NCBI GenBank assembly: GCA_050330055.1
Contig: JBHJOF010000089.1
Coordinates: forward strand, 1-13,426
From: JBHJOF01 sp050330055
GTDB lineage: Bacteria > Pseudomonadota > Alphaproteobacteria > Kiloniellales > JAKSDN01
DNA length: 13,426 nt
Direction: 5' to 3'
Shown here: positions 1-8,115 of the stretch, one piece after another
Layout: each line of letters begins with the position of its first letter
Numbering within the stretch: the stretch's first letter is position 1
Position numbers and translations under genes: made by a program
Notes under the pieces: generated by a model
Told to the model about the DNA's origin: nothing
Seen by the model: the letters and a program-made list of their open reading frames with translations, nothing else
The model's database searches: none

Positions 1-185
1 CACGCCGCCGGCCCGCTCACCTGGGATTCCAAGCTGACCGGGCTCCCATGCTTCGAGACGCCGCTTGCGGGCCAAGGCCCGCTCCTGCGGGCACGCGGCT
101 CCTCAGCATGAGGTGGTAGGCTGTTAATATAGAGCGCCATTCCTCATCCTGAGGAGCGTTCGAAGAACGCGTCTCGAAGGATGGG
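1..185. repeat. Paired palindromic intergenic repeats at left edge
   Basis: Two related imperfect palindromes lie head to head. The first (47-113) starts with CATGCTTCGAGACG, ends with CTCCTCAGCATGAGG and has an inner perfect hairpin GCGGGCC-AA-GGCCCGC at 67-82. The second (142-185) starts with CCTCATCCTGAGGAGC, has an inner GCGTT/AACGC stem at 156-170, and ends with CGTCTCGAAGGATGGG. The ends of one copy match the reverse complement of the other, so this is a bipartite repeat. The CATGAGG/CCTCATG termini resemble the repeats at 10264-10341 and 13182-13262, but the interior (CGAGACG, GGAGC) marks a separate subfamily. Palindromes with these ends are common between genes in alphaproteobacteria, from general knowledge. 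Bases 186-304 hold nothing recognisable. Confidence 0.75.
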
Positions 186-304
186 CCATGAGTCTCTGGA
201 TTCGAGACGGCGTATTAGACCAGGGGTCTCGCTACCAATTCGGCCCTCATGCCGGCCTTGGCGATTGAGAAGCCCTGGGCGAGGAACGGGCTGCCGAAAT
301 CGAG

Positions 305-329
305 AAGGGCCGCTCGACGAGCGGCCCTT
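305..329 (-). terminator. Probable cspA transcription terminator hairpin
   Basis: There is a perfect 12-bp inverted repeat, AAGGGCCGCTCG / CGAGCGGCCCTT, with one unpaired central base, so the real loop is probably 3-5 nt. It begins 24 bases beyond the cold-shock stop codon. On the minus strand it is followed by CTCGATTTCG, which has only a short T stretch, so it is not a textbook intrinsic terminator. It may act with Rho or as a 3' stabiliser. Position and stem strength make termination of the cold-shock mRNA the likeliest role. Confidence 0.6.
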
Positions 330-352
330 ATCTCTACTGCGGCTCAGCCGCG

Positions 353-559
353 CTAGTCGGCGGCCTGCAGGTTGACGGCCTTCGGTCCGCGCGGGTCCTG
401 CTGGACCTCGAAGCTAACCTTCTGGCCTTCGCTCAGGTAGCCGATGCCGGACTGTTCCACGGCCGAGATATGCACGAAGACGTCCTTCGATCCATCGCTC
501 GGCGAGATGAACCCAAAACCCTTCGTGGTGTTGAAGAACTTCACGGTGCCTATTGTCAT
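353..559 (-). CDS. cspA: CspA-family cold-shock protein
   Basis: This is a 68-residue single cold-shock domain, the usual family size. Such proteins form a five-strand OB fold that binds single-stranded RNA/DNA, melts mRNA secondary structure and acts in the cytoplasm as an RNA chaperone. RNP1 is seen as KGFGFI (residues 13-18) and RNP2 as VFVHIS (27-32). The N-terminal GTVKFFN and the C-terminal RGPKAVNL are typical. The ATG is followed directly by family-like sequence, so the start is secure, although the upstream GGGACTCCG is only a weak Shine-Dalgarno site. A strong hairpin follows the stop. The next gene upstream is 391 bp away on the other strand, so this is monocistronic. Assignment to the family is certain. 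Which cold-shock paralogue it is, and whether it is cold-induced, cannot be told. Confidence 0.95.
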   Translation of the reverse strand: MTIGTVKFFNTTKGFGFISPSDGSKDVFVHISAVEQSGIGYLSEGQKVSFEVQQDPRGPKAVNLQAAD

Positions 560-950
560 CTATTCGGAGTCCCATGCCAAATTACCCGCGGGAGCACGGC
601 GCTCCAACGAGGTGGCAGCTGACCATTTCAGGAAGAGTCTCGTCCAGACGCAGTGCGGCCAAGCGAGGTCCGCCGTTTCAATAACAGCCATCACCTCAAG
701 AGCATACACCGGCTTCCCTGGCTTGCACAAGCGCCCCTAGGTGTACCCAAAGAGGCCCTCAATTCCACCGGTTCCGCCCTTGGCGGCGCAAGGAAGAGTT
801 TGCAATGCCAGGCCGCCGCGGCCAGAGTGTCGGTACGGCCTTCGGTATGCCGAAGACGCGATCTACGGCCGCGACGCTCGGCGTCGCGCTGCCGGGTGCT
901 GCCCTGATCGATGGTCGCCGCCGCAACTCACCCTCGCCGAAAGGAGAGAC
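560..950. other. Non-coding region between cspA and the 51-aa ORF
   Basis: This 391-bp divergent region has no convincing gene. On the minus side it must contain the cspA promoter and leader. A weak candidate is TTGTGC with an 18-bp gap to TATGCT (about 700-730). On the plus side, within 140 bp of the small ORF, three successive hairpins occur: GGCCG-CCG-CGGCC (811-823), CTTCGG-TATG-CCGAAG (840-855) and CGCGACG-CTCGG-CGTCGCG (870-888). These could form a structured 5' leader for the small ORF. A minus-strand frame of 43 codons at 560-691 stops exactly next to the cspA ATG, but its codon use is unlike that of real genes here. Confidence 0.4.
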
Positions 951-1106
951 ATGCCACGCAAACCCAACTACCGGTTCGAGCGCATGGAGCGGCAGAGAGA
1001 CAAGGCCGCGAAGAAAGCCGCGCGCGAGGAAGCCAAGCGCGAGAAGGCCGAGCAGCGCAAGGCCGAGCAGACCGAGCCGCAGACCGCCGAGCGCGCGCCC
1101 GACTGA
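951..1106 (+). CDS. Small Lys/Arg/Glu/Ala-rich hypothetical protein (51 aa)
   Basis: The product is a 51-residue, highly charged protein starting MPRKPNYRFERMERQRDKAA. From about residue 13 to 45 it is a run of Lys, Arg, Glu, Ala and Gln that should form one long amphipathic or single alpha helix. There is no membrane segment or cysteine. The start is fixed by a strong ribosome-binding site, AAGGAGA at 941-947, a few bases before ATG. The frame stays open upstream, but that stretch has no such site and is hairpin-rich. Short ORFs opening with a PNYxFER-like motif recur in alphaproteobacteria as hypothetical proteins, from memory. The function is unknown. The charge suggests nucleic acid or ribosome contact, which is inference only. 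It is convergent with cysS, 25 bp apart. Confidence 0.75.
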   Translation: MPRKPNYRFERMERQRDKAAKKAAREEAKREKAEQRKAEQTEPQTAERAPD

Positions 1107-1131
1107 CCATCGCCGGCCCCGCCCCGCCCCG

Positions 1132-2544
1132 TCAGCCCGCCCGGCGCCAGGTGGTGCCGCCTGCGGAATCCTCCAGCACGATGCCCTTGGCCGCCAGCTC
1201 GTCGCGGATGCGGTCGGCCTCGGCGAAGTTTTTGGCCTTGCGGGCGTCGTTGCGAGCAGTGATGAGGGATTCGATCTCGGCTGCGTCCTGATCACCACCA
1301 CCGCCCTGGAACCAGTCTTCCGCGTTCTTGTCGAGCAGACCCAGCAGCGCGCAGCCGGCCCGTAACTGGCCTCCGAGGTCCGCCTTCGCCAGATCGTCCT
1401 TTGCCTTGTTCAGCTCGCCGGCCAGCTCGTGCAGCTGGGCCAGTGCCAGCGGCGTGTTTAGGTCGTCTTTCAGCGCCGCCACCACGCCCGCCGGCAGCTC
1501 GCCCTTGGCCGGCTTCACGTCACTCGCATGGCGCAGCGCGCCGTACAGGCGGTCGAGCTGCGCCTTGGCGTCGGCCAGCTTGTCGCGGGTGAAGTCGAGT
1601 GGCTGGCGGTAGTGCGCCGAGAGCAGCGTCAGGCGGATCGCCTCGCCCTTCTTGTGCGCCTCGCCCGGCCAGTCGTCCTCCTCGAGCAGCTGCCGCACGG
1701 TGAAGAAGTTGCCGAGCGACTTGGACATCTTCTCGCCGCCGACGATGACGTAGCCGTTGTGCATCCAGGTGCGGGCGAACTTGCCGTCGGTGCCGCAGGT
1801 CGACTGCGCCAACTCGTTCTCGTGGTGCGGAAAGATCAGGTCCTGGCCGCCGCCGTGGATGTCGAAGGTCTCGCCCAGGTGTGCCGCGCTCATGGCCGAG
1901 CACTCGATGTGCCAGCCGGGACGGCCGCGGCCCCAGGGACTGTCCCAGCCCGGCTGCTCCGCTGTCGAGGGCTTCCACAGCACGAAGTCCGCCGGGTCCT
2001 TCTTGTAGGGCGCGACATCGACGCGGGCGCCGGCGATCATCTCGTCGCGATTGCGCCGCGACAGCACGCCGTAGTCCTCGTCCGAGGGCACCGAGAAAAG
2101 CACGTGGCCGCCAACTCCCTCGGGGGCGGAATAGGCGTGGCCGCGTTCGATCAGCCGCTCGATCAGCGCGATCATCTGCGGGATGTGCTGGGTGGCGCGC
2201 GGCTCGACCGTGGGCTCCAGCGCGCCGAGCGCCGCCATGTCGTCGTGGAAGGCCTTGGTGGTGCGCGCCGTGATCGCGTCGATCGGCTCGCCCGACTCCC
2301 GGGCCGCGTTGATGATCTTGTCGTCCACGTCGGTGATATTGCGCGCGTAGGTCACGTGCCCGGCGCCATAGAGTTGGCGCAGCAGGCGGAACAGCACGTC
2401 GAACACCACCACCGGCCGGGCGTTGCCGATGTGGGCGAAGTCGTAGACCGTCGGGCCGCAGACGTAGAGGCGCACGTTCTGCGGATCGATCGGCTCGAAG
2501 ACCTGCTTCTTGCGGGTCAGCGTGTTGGTGAGCTGCAGGGGCAT
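1132..2544 (-). CDS. cysS: Cysteinyl-tRNA synthetase
   Basis: This 470-residue class I aminoacyl-tRNA synthetase charges tRNA-Cys with cysteine in the cytoplasm using ATP. The HIGH-type motif is AHIGNAR (HIGN at 38-41) and the KMSKS loop is GEKMSKSLGN (272-276). The four expected zinc ligands are present: Cys29 in YVCGPTVYD, Cys215 in GWHIECSAM, and His240 and Glu244 in PHHENE. The C-terminal anticodon-binding part ends in the family's GIVLEDSAGGTTWRR. The ATG giving MPLQLTNTLTRKK was chosen because GTGAGGT lies about 8 bases upstream and this is where family similarity begins. An in-frame ATG 39 bases further out would add 13 unlike residues. No key residue is missing and the length is normal. 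It is transcribed alone, with repeats upstream. Confidence 0.97.
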   Translation of the reverse strand: MPLQLTNTLTRKKQVFEPIDPQNVRLYVCGPTVYDFAHIGNARPVVVFDVLFRLLRQLYGAGHVTYARNITDVDDKIINAARESGEPIDAITARTTKAFHDDMAALGALEPTVEPRATQHIPQMIALIERLIERGHAYSAPEGVGGHVLFSVPSDEDYGVLSRRNRDEMIAGARVDVAPYKKDPADFVLWKPSTAEQPGWDSPWGRGRPGWHIECSAMSAAHLGETFDIHGGGQDLIFPHHENELAQSTCGTDGKFARTWMHNGYVIVGGEKMSKSLGNFFTVRQLLEEDDWPGEAHKKGEAIRLTLLSAHYRQPLDFTRDKLADAKAQLDRLYGALRHASDVKPAKGELPAGVVAALKDDLNTPLALAQLHELAGELNKAKDDLAKADLGGQLRAGCALLGLLDKNAEDWFQGGGGDQDAAEIESLITARNDARKAKNFAEADRIRDELAAKGIVLEDSAGGTTWRRAG

Positions 2545-2713
2545 GGGGTGGACCTCACTCTCGGCAGCCTGCGGGACGCCCATAAGGGCAAGCGAAAGGA
2601 CGGCGCGCCGCGCCGCCTATAGCCTGCCGATACATCGCCGGGCGAGAGTGAGCATGGCCCGCACGCTAGCCAAGCCCGGCAGCGGGGTAAAGGGCGCTGT
2701 TCGGAGGAAGATT

Positions 2714-2853
2714 TGACACGGATGGACACGGATGGACACGAATACACAAGAATACAGGCATAGGTCCGAATGAGTCGGATCAGTGCAGTCGCGCTCGTAC
2801 CGAATTGCTAACTGGTTCTTTTTATTCGTGTTTATCCGTGTTCATCCGTGTCA
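2714..2853. repeat. AT-rich inverted-repeat element built of 10-bp units
   Basis: This 140-bp element has 31-bp terminal inverted repeats, 2714-2744 and 2823-2853, matching at 28 of 31 positions. The left arm is itself a tandem series of 10-mers, GACACGGATG, GACACGGATG, GACACGAATA and CACAAGAATA (2715-2754), and the right arm read on the minus strand repeats the pattern. The 78-bp centre is unique and has no ORF. It is clearly richer in A+T than the flanks. No transposase and no clear target-site duplication are visible. ACACGGAT-based repeats like this occur in widely different bacterial phyla, from general recollection. The mechanism of spread is unknown to me. Confidence 0.85.
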
Positions 2854-2881
2854 CAACTCAGTTTGTCATGCCCGGACCTGC

Positions 2882-3055
2882 TCCCATAGGCGCTAAGTTA
2901 GGAGCGTCTTCGTCGCACCTTCTCGATTGTCACCCCCGCGAAAGCGGGGGTCCACAGGGCAAGCAACGGGGCTCGTAACCATGGATTCCCGCTTTCGCGG
3001 GAATGACATTGAAGCGATCTGGTCCGCTCGGCGACTTAACTTAGCGCCTATGGGA
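2882..3055. mobile_element. MITE-like element with perfect 19-bp terminal inverted repeats
   Basis: TCCCATAGGCGCTAAGTTA at 2882-2900 is repeated exactly, inverted, at 3037-3055. The 174-bp unit encodes no protein. It contains a second inverted pair, the hairpin repeats at 2928-2954 and 2982-3008. Just outside the ends lie TGTCATGCCCGGA (2864-2876) and TCCGGGCATCCAGG (3061-3074), which look like the two halves of a common hairpin repeat split by this unit. That suggests insertion into a pre-existing palindrome. Alternatively the whole of 2868-3069 is one large imperfect inverted repeat (29 of 33 arm positions match). No clean target duplication was seen. Confidence 0.6.
2928..3008. repeat. Inverted pair of GCGAAAGCGGG hairpin repeats
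   Basis: The left copy (2928-2954) runs TGTCA-CCCCCGC-GAAA-GCGGGGG-TCCA. The right copy (2982-3008) is its inverse in a variant form, TGGA-TTCCCGC-TTTC-GCGGGAA-TGACA. Each copy folds alone into a 7-bp stem with a 4-base loop, and the two can also pair with each other. This is a REP/BIME-type arrangement. The GTCATTCCCGCGAAAGCGGG type is frequent in intergenic regions of many proteobacteria, from general knowledge. Confidence 0.8.
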
Positions 3056-3092
3056 CTTGATCCGGGCATCCAGGAAATGGCGCCGACAAACT

Positions 3093-3123
3093 CTGGATCG
3101 CCGGGTCAAGCCCGGTGATGACA
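3093..3123. repeat. Single REP-like hairpin beyond the membrane-protein gene
   Basis: CTGGATCG, then CCGGG-TCAAG-CCCGG (3101-3115), then TGATGACA forms one hairpin with the TGGAT...ATGAC ends common to this group of alphaproteobacterial repeats. It begins 28 bases past the stop of the minus-strand membrane-protein gene, so it could also mark or protect that mRNA's 3' end. Confidence 0.65.
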
Positions 3124-3150
3124 AAACATATAGACGACAGCCCCCTCCTT

Positions 3151-4188
3151 TCACTGAGCCCCCGGCAGGACCCGGGCGAGGTCGACGACGGCGGCGCCGA
3201 TCGGGCCGGCCAGGAGCGGCGCCAGGACGGCGACGATCTGGGGGAGCTGCTTGGAGACGTTCAGCGACAGGCCGTGGTCCTCCAGGAACTGGCGCGGCGT
3301 CAGGCCGCCCGTCGAGTCCTTCATGGTGGCGGCAATGATCGCGCCGGCACGCCGGTTGAGCGCCACCATGGCCGGCGCGTAGAAGGCGGCGATCAGCACC
3401 GAGAAGGCGCCGCCCCAGTAGAGGCTCATCGCCATGGCGTGGTCGTGAATCTGGCTCGCCAGGGCGTCGCCGTCGACCAGGGTGCCCGGCCAGCGCAGCC
3501 AGACCCCCAGGTGCAGCACGCCGGTCACCATGTAGATCGAGCCGATCACGACCAGCGCCTTCAGCGACTTGACCTGGCTGGCGAGGAAACTCAGGTCGGC
3601 CCTCACCCCATTGCGCGGCGGCGCCAGGGTGCTGCAGGCCGCCATCAGGCCGCTGACCGGCGCTACGATCGACAGTACGTTGAGTAGCACGACCTCGATC
3701 CTGGCGGCGACGAGGAAGCTGGCCGGCACGCCCGGCATGGCCATCAGGCTGTCGTAGGTGAAGCTGAACAGGCCACTGATCGGCGATTTGAGTGCCGCGG
3801 CCAGGGCAAAGCCGGCGACGCCGCCCACGATCAGCACCACGCCGATCGGCACGAAATAGCGCAGGCCGCGGAGCGATATCGAGCGGCAGAGGATGGTGAC
3901 CGCGAGCCCGGTGAGGCCGAGCCCCGCAGTCAGATGCAGGAAGACCGCGAGGGTCCAGAGCACCCGGCCGTCGGCCAGTGCAAGGCGGCCCGCCAGATCA
4001 GGCGCCTCCATGGTTTTGAGATGACTGGCCACCTCCTCACCCAGGGCCACCAGGTCATAGGCGCTGATCTCGAACAGCAGCTGCGCCAGCACCGCAACGG
4101 TGAGCGGCGGCACGGCGAGCAGCAGCGCCACGCCCTCGCCCTCGCGCAGATACTGAAAGCGCCCCTGTTTGCCGCCCTGCTCGCTCAT
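3151..4188 (-). CDS. Multi-pass inner-membrane protein of unknown function
   Basis: This 345-residue hydrophobic protein matches no family I recognise. Membrane-length segments lie near residues 19-40, 77-100, 111-133, 158-185, 210-232, 253-276 and 315-340, giving six or seven helices. A soluble loop (about 41-76) separates the first two, and another charged stretch (about 278-314, with GGLTPRQFLEDHG) precedes the last. No catalytic motif, metal-binding cluster, ATPase site or signal-peptide cleavage site is evident. The ATG is chosen because GGAG lies 8 bases upstream. A TTG five codons earlier has no such site. It is flanked on both sides by repeat clusters and not joined to a neighbour, so context does not suggest a role. 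Codon use is GC-biased like real genes here, so it is surely coding. Confidence 0.85.
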   Translation of the reverse strand: MSEQGGKQGRFQYLREGEGVALLLAVPPLTVAVLAQLLFEISAYDLVALGEEVASHLKTMEAPDLAGRLALADGRVLWTLAVFLHLTAGLGLTGLAVTILCRSISLRGLRYFVPIGVVLIVGGVAGFALAAALKSPISGLFSFTYDSLMAMPGVPASFLVAARIEVVLLNVLSIVAPVSGLMAACSTLAPPRNGVRADLSFLASQVKSLKALVVIGSIYMVTGVLHLGVWLRWPGTLVDGDALASQIHDHAMAMSLYWGGAFSVLIAAFYAPAMVALNRRAGAIIAATMKDSTGGLTPRQFLEDHGLSLNVSKQLPQIVAVLAPLLAGPIGAAVVDLARVLPGAQ

Positions 4189-4309
4189 CCCCCGCGGCTC
4201 CAATTCGGCCAGAGCGAAGCATAGCGGCTAAGGCCTCGCCTGGCCTGTGAAAATCGGCACGAGCTGCAGTTCATTGCTGACCACGCATAGTCCTGCAACG
4301 GCGGCGTTT

Positions 4310-4409
4310 CACCCCCTCCCCGGCCCTCCCCCGTCAAGGGGGAGGGAGAAGTGGAGCCGCGCCGCTGCGTTCCTCCCCCCTTGACGGGGGGAGGTCAGGA
4401 GGGGGGTGG
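4310..4409. repeat. C/G-rich paired hairpin repeat, copy A
   Basis: Two 23-bp perfect hairpins lie in inverse orientation: CCCTCCCCC-GTCAA-GGGGGAGGG (4324-4346) and CCTCCCCCC-TTGAC-GGGGGGAGG (4372-4394). Outer arms rich in C (4310-4322) and G (about 4398-4409) could pair to enclose both. The right hairpin starts 42 bases after the glnS stop, so it may also act in 3'-end formation of that message. The same design recurs at 6223-6374 and 8900-8993. Bases 4204-4309 hold nothing recognisable. Confidence 0.85.
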
Positions 4410-4435
4410 TTTGTCGGCAGAAGACGCGCCCGCCC

Positions 4436-6127
<1,692 letters not shown>

Positions 6128-6222
6128 GCCCAATCTCTCCGCCAGCAAGAGTGGCCCCTCTCTGCCAGAAACCGCCGCTCAGGCCAAGTCGGGCATGTTG
6201 TGCCGCTCGTGCCGCTGCGCGG

Positions 6223-6374
6223 CCCACCCTCCTCCCAGCCTCCCCCCGTCAAGGGGGGAGGAGAATTGGGAGCTGCCCGCCGGTCGTCGCCTCCTCCGTC
6301 GAGGGGGGGGAATGACTTGGCGGCGGCGCTGACTTCCCCTCCCCCCTTGACGGGGGGAGGTTGGGAGGGGGGTG
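6223..6374. repeat. C/G-rich paired hairpin repeat, copy B
   Basis: Perfect hairpins CCTCCCCCC-GTCAA-GGGGGGAGG (6239-6261) and CCTCCCCCC-TTGAC-GGGGGGAGG (6338-6360) are inverse copies of one another. A degenerate third unit, CCTCCTCCGTCGAGGGGGGGG (6290-6310), sits between them. The left outer arm CCACCCTCCTCCCAG and the right outer arm TTGGGAGGGGGGTG extend the symmetry. The cluster fills the space between nadE (ending 32 bases away) and glnS. Bases 6128-6222 hold only the glnS upstream region, with no clear promoter. Confidence 0.85.
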
Positions 6375-6405
6375 ACTAGCGCTCCGCCATGGCCACGAAA
6401 GCCGC

Positions 6406-8106
6406 CTACACCGGCCCCCTGAAGGCGTTGGTGATGGGGTAGCGGCGGCCGCGGCCGAAGGCGCGCGACGTGATCTTGACCCCCGGGGCCGCCTGGCGGC
6501 GCTTGTACTCGGCCGTGTCGAGCATGCGCCAGACGCGCAGCACCGTGGCACGGTCGTGGCCGCGGGCGACGATGTCCTCGACGCCCAGCTCGGCCTCGAC
6601 CAGGCCGGTCAGGATGTCGTCCAGCACGTCGTAGGGCGGCAGGCTGTCCTGGTCTGTCTGGTTCGGCTTCAGCTCGGCCGAGGGCGCCTTGGTGATGATG
6701 CGCTCGGGGATGACGCGGCCGGCCGGGCCCAGGCCGCCGCGCGGCGTCGCCTGGTTGCGCCAGCGCGACAGCTGGTAGACCGTGGTCTTGTAGACGTCCT
6801 TCAGCACGTTGTAGCCGCCGCACATGTCGCCATAGAGCGTGGCGTAGCCGACCGACATCTCCGACTTGTTGCCGGTCGACAGCAGCATGTGGCCGAGCTT
6901 GTTGGACAGCGCCATCAGCGTGATGCCGCGCGAGCGGGCCTGGATGTTCTCTTCCGTGGTGTCAGGCGCGCGGCCGTTGAAGATCGGCTGCAGCATGGCC
7001 TGGAAGGCCTGCATGGCCGGCTCGATGCCGACCTGGTCGAGCGAAGTGCCGAGCAATGCCGCCGCCTCGGCCGCGTCGTCCAGGCTGTCCTGGCTGGTGT
7101 AGGGCGAAGGCATCATGACGCAATGCACGCGATCCGGCCCCAGGCTGTCGACCGCGATCGCGGCCGAGAGCGCCGAATCGATGCCGCCCGAGAGGCCGAG
7201 AATCACCCCGGGGAAGCCGTTCTTGTTGACGTAGTCGCGCAGGCCCAGCATGAGCGCGCGATAGACCGGCTCCATGCCGCCGTCGGGTGCCGTGATGGGC
7301 CCTGTCTCGCAGTGCCAGCGCTCGTCAGCACCGCGCGTCCAGACGGTCGAGACGATGGCGGGCTCGAAGGCCGGCAGCTGCACCCTGATCTCGCATGCGC
7401 TGTCGAGCACGAAGGAGCTGCCGTCGAACACCAGCTCGTCCTGGCCGCCGACCTGGTTGAGATAGATCATCGGCAGAGCGGTCTCGGTGACTCGCGCCAC
7501 GGCATGCATCATGCGTTCGTCCGGCTTGTCCATCTCGTAGGGCGAGCCGTTCGGCACGATCAGGATCTCGGCGCCGGATTCCTCCAGACACTCGCAGACC
7601 TCCTCGGTCCAGATGTCCTCGCAGATCGGCACGCCGAGCCGCACGCCGCGGAAGTTGATCGGGCCGGGCAAGGGCCCCTGCTTGAAGACGCGCTTCTCGT
7701 CGAACACGCCGTAGTTCGGCAGGTCGTATTTGTAGCGCAGCGCCTTGATCTCGCCCTCGTCGAGCAGCGCCACGGCATTGTAGACGTGCCGGCGCATCGG
7801 CATGTCGCCGCCCGCCTCGCGCCAGGGCAGGCCGATCACGATGCCGGGCCCGCCGTCGACCGTGTCCTTGGCGAGCTGCTCGGCGGCGGCCTGGGCCTCG
7901 GCGACGAACAGCGGCTTCAGCACCAGGTCCTCGGGCGGATAGCCGACCAGGAAGAGCTCGCTCAGCACCAGCAGGTCGGCGCCCGCTGCCGCGGCCTCGG
8001 CCCGCGCCTGGCGCGCCAGCGCGACGTTGCCGGCGATGTCGCCGACGGTCGGGTTGAGCTGGGCCAGGGCGATGACGAGGCGGCCAGGGTTGTTGGGGGC
8101 AGTCAT
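6406..8106 (-). CDS. nadE: Glutamine-dependent NAD+ synthetase
   Basis: This 566-residue two-domain enzyme converts deamido-NAD+ to NAD+ with ATP, using ammonia released from glutamine. It is the last step of NAD synthesis and is cytoplasmic. The N-terminal nitrilase-like glutaminase domain carries the expected triad: Glu50 (LSELFLVGYPPED), Lys126 (RYKYDLPNYGVFDEKRVF) and Cys162 (VPICEDIW). The C-terminal synthetase domain has the ATP-pyrophosphatase loop LGLSGGIDSAL (306-311) and LLSTGNKSEMSVGYATLYGD (from about 408). The length fits the long, glutamine-using class, not the short ammonia-only class. The start follows the regulator stop by 9 bp with only a weak ribosome site (GGGGTAAG), which suggests translational coupling to the upstream gene. 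Confidence 0.96.
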   Translation of the reverse strand: MTAPNNPGRLVIALAQLNPTVGDIAGNVALARQARAEAAAAGADLLVLSELFLVGYPPEDLVLKPLFVAEAQAAAEQLAKDTVDGGPGIVIGLPWREAGGDMPMRRHVYNAVALLDEGEIKALRYKYDLPNYGVFDEKRVFKQGPLPGPINFRGVRLGVPICEDIWTEEVCECLEESGAEILIVPNGSPYEMDKPDERMMHAVARVTETALPMIYLNQVGGQDELVFDGSSFVLDSACEIRVQLPAFEPAIVSTVWTRGADERWHCETGPITAPDGGMEPVYRALMLGLRDYVNKNGFPGVILGLSGGIDSALSAAIAVDSLGPDRVHCVMMPSPYTSQDSLDDAAEAAALLGTSLDQVGIEPAMQAFQAMLQPIFNGRAPDTTEENIQARSRGITLMALSNKLGHMLLSTGNKSEMSVGYATLYGDMCGGYNVLKDVYKTTVYQLSRWRNQATPRGGLGPAGRVIPERIITKAPSAELKPNQTDQDSLPPYDVLDDILTGLVEAELGVEDIVARGHDRATVLRVWRMLDTAEYKRRQAAPGVKITSRAFGRGRRYPITNAFRGPV

Positions 8107-8115
8107 GGCATCTGC

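Noticed and set aside
1..111. Open plus-strand frame from the window edge (HAAGPLTWDSKLTGL...) ending at TGA 109-111
   Set aside because: It could be the tail of a gene cut by the edge, but only about 15 codons lie before the repeat begins, no family is recognisable and other frames are equally uninformative.
560..691. 43-codon minus-strand frame whose TAG directly abuts the cspA ATG, a possible upstream ORF
   Set aside because: Third codon positions are only about 65% GC, well below the real genes here. The ribosome site is too close to the ATG, and four Trp in 43 residues is odd. It is treated as cspA leader.
741..950. Upstream in-frame extension of the small charged protein to an ATG at 741
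   Set aside because: There is no ribosome site at 741, the residues are unlike a conserved protein and the stretch is hairpin-rich, while AAGGAGA stands directly before the ATG at 951.
2597..2713. cysS promoter with TATAGG as a -10
   Set aside because: No acceptable -35 lies at a suitable distance, so it cannot be supported from sequence alone.
2714..3123. CRISPR array
   Set aside because: Repeats are inverted, nested and of several unrelated families, with no regularly spaced direct repeats or spacers of constant length and no cas gene nearby.
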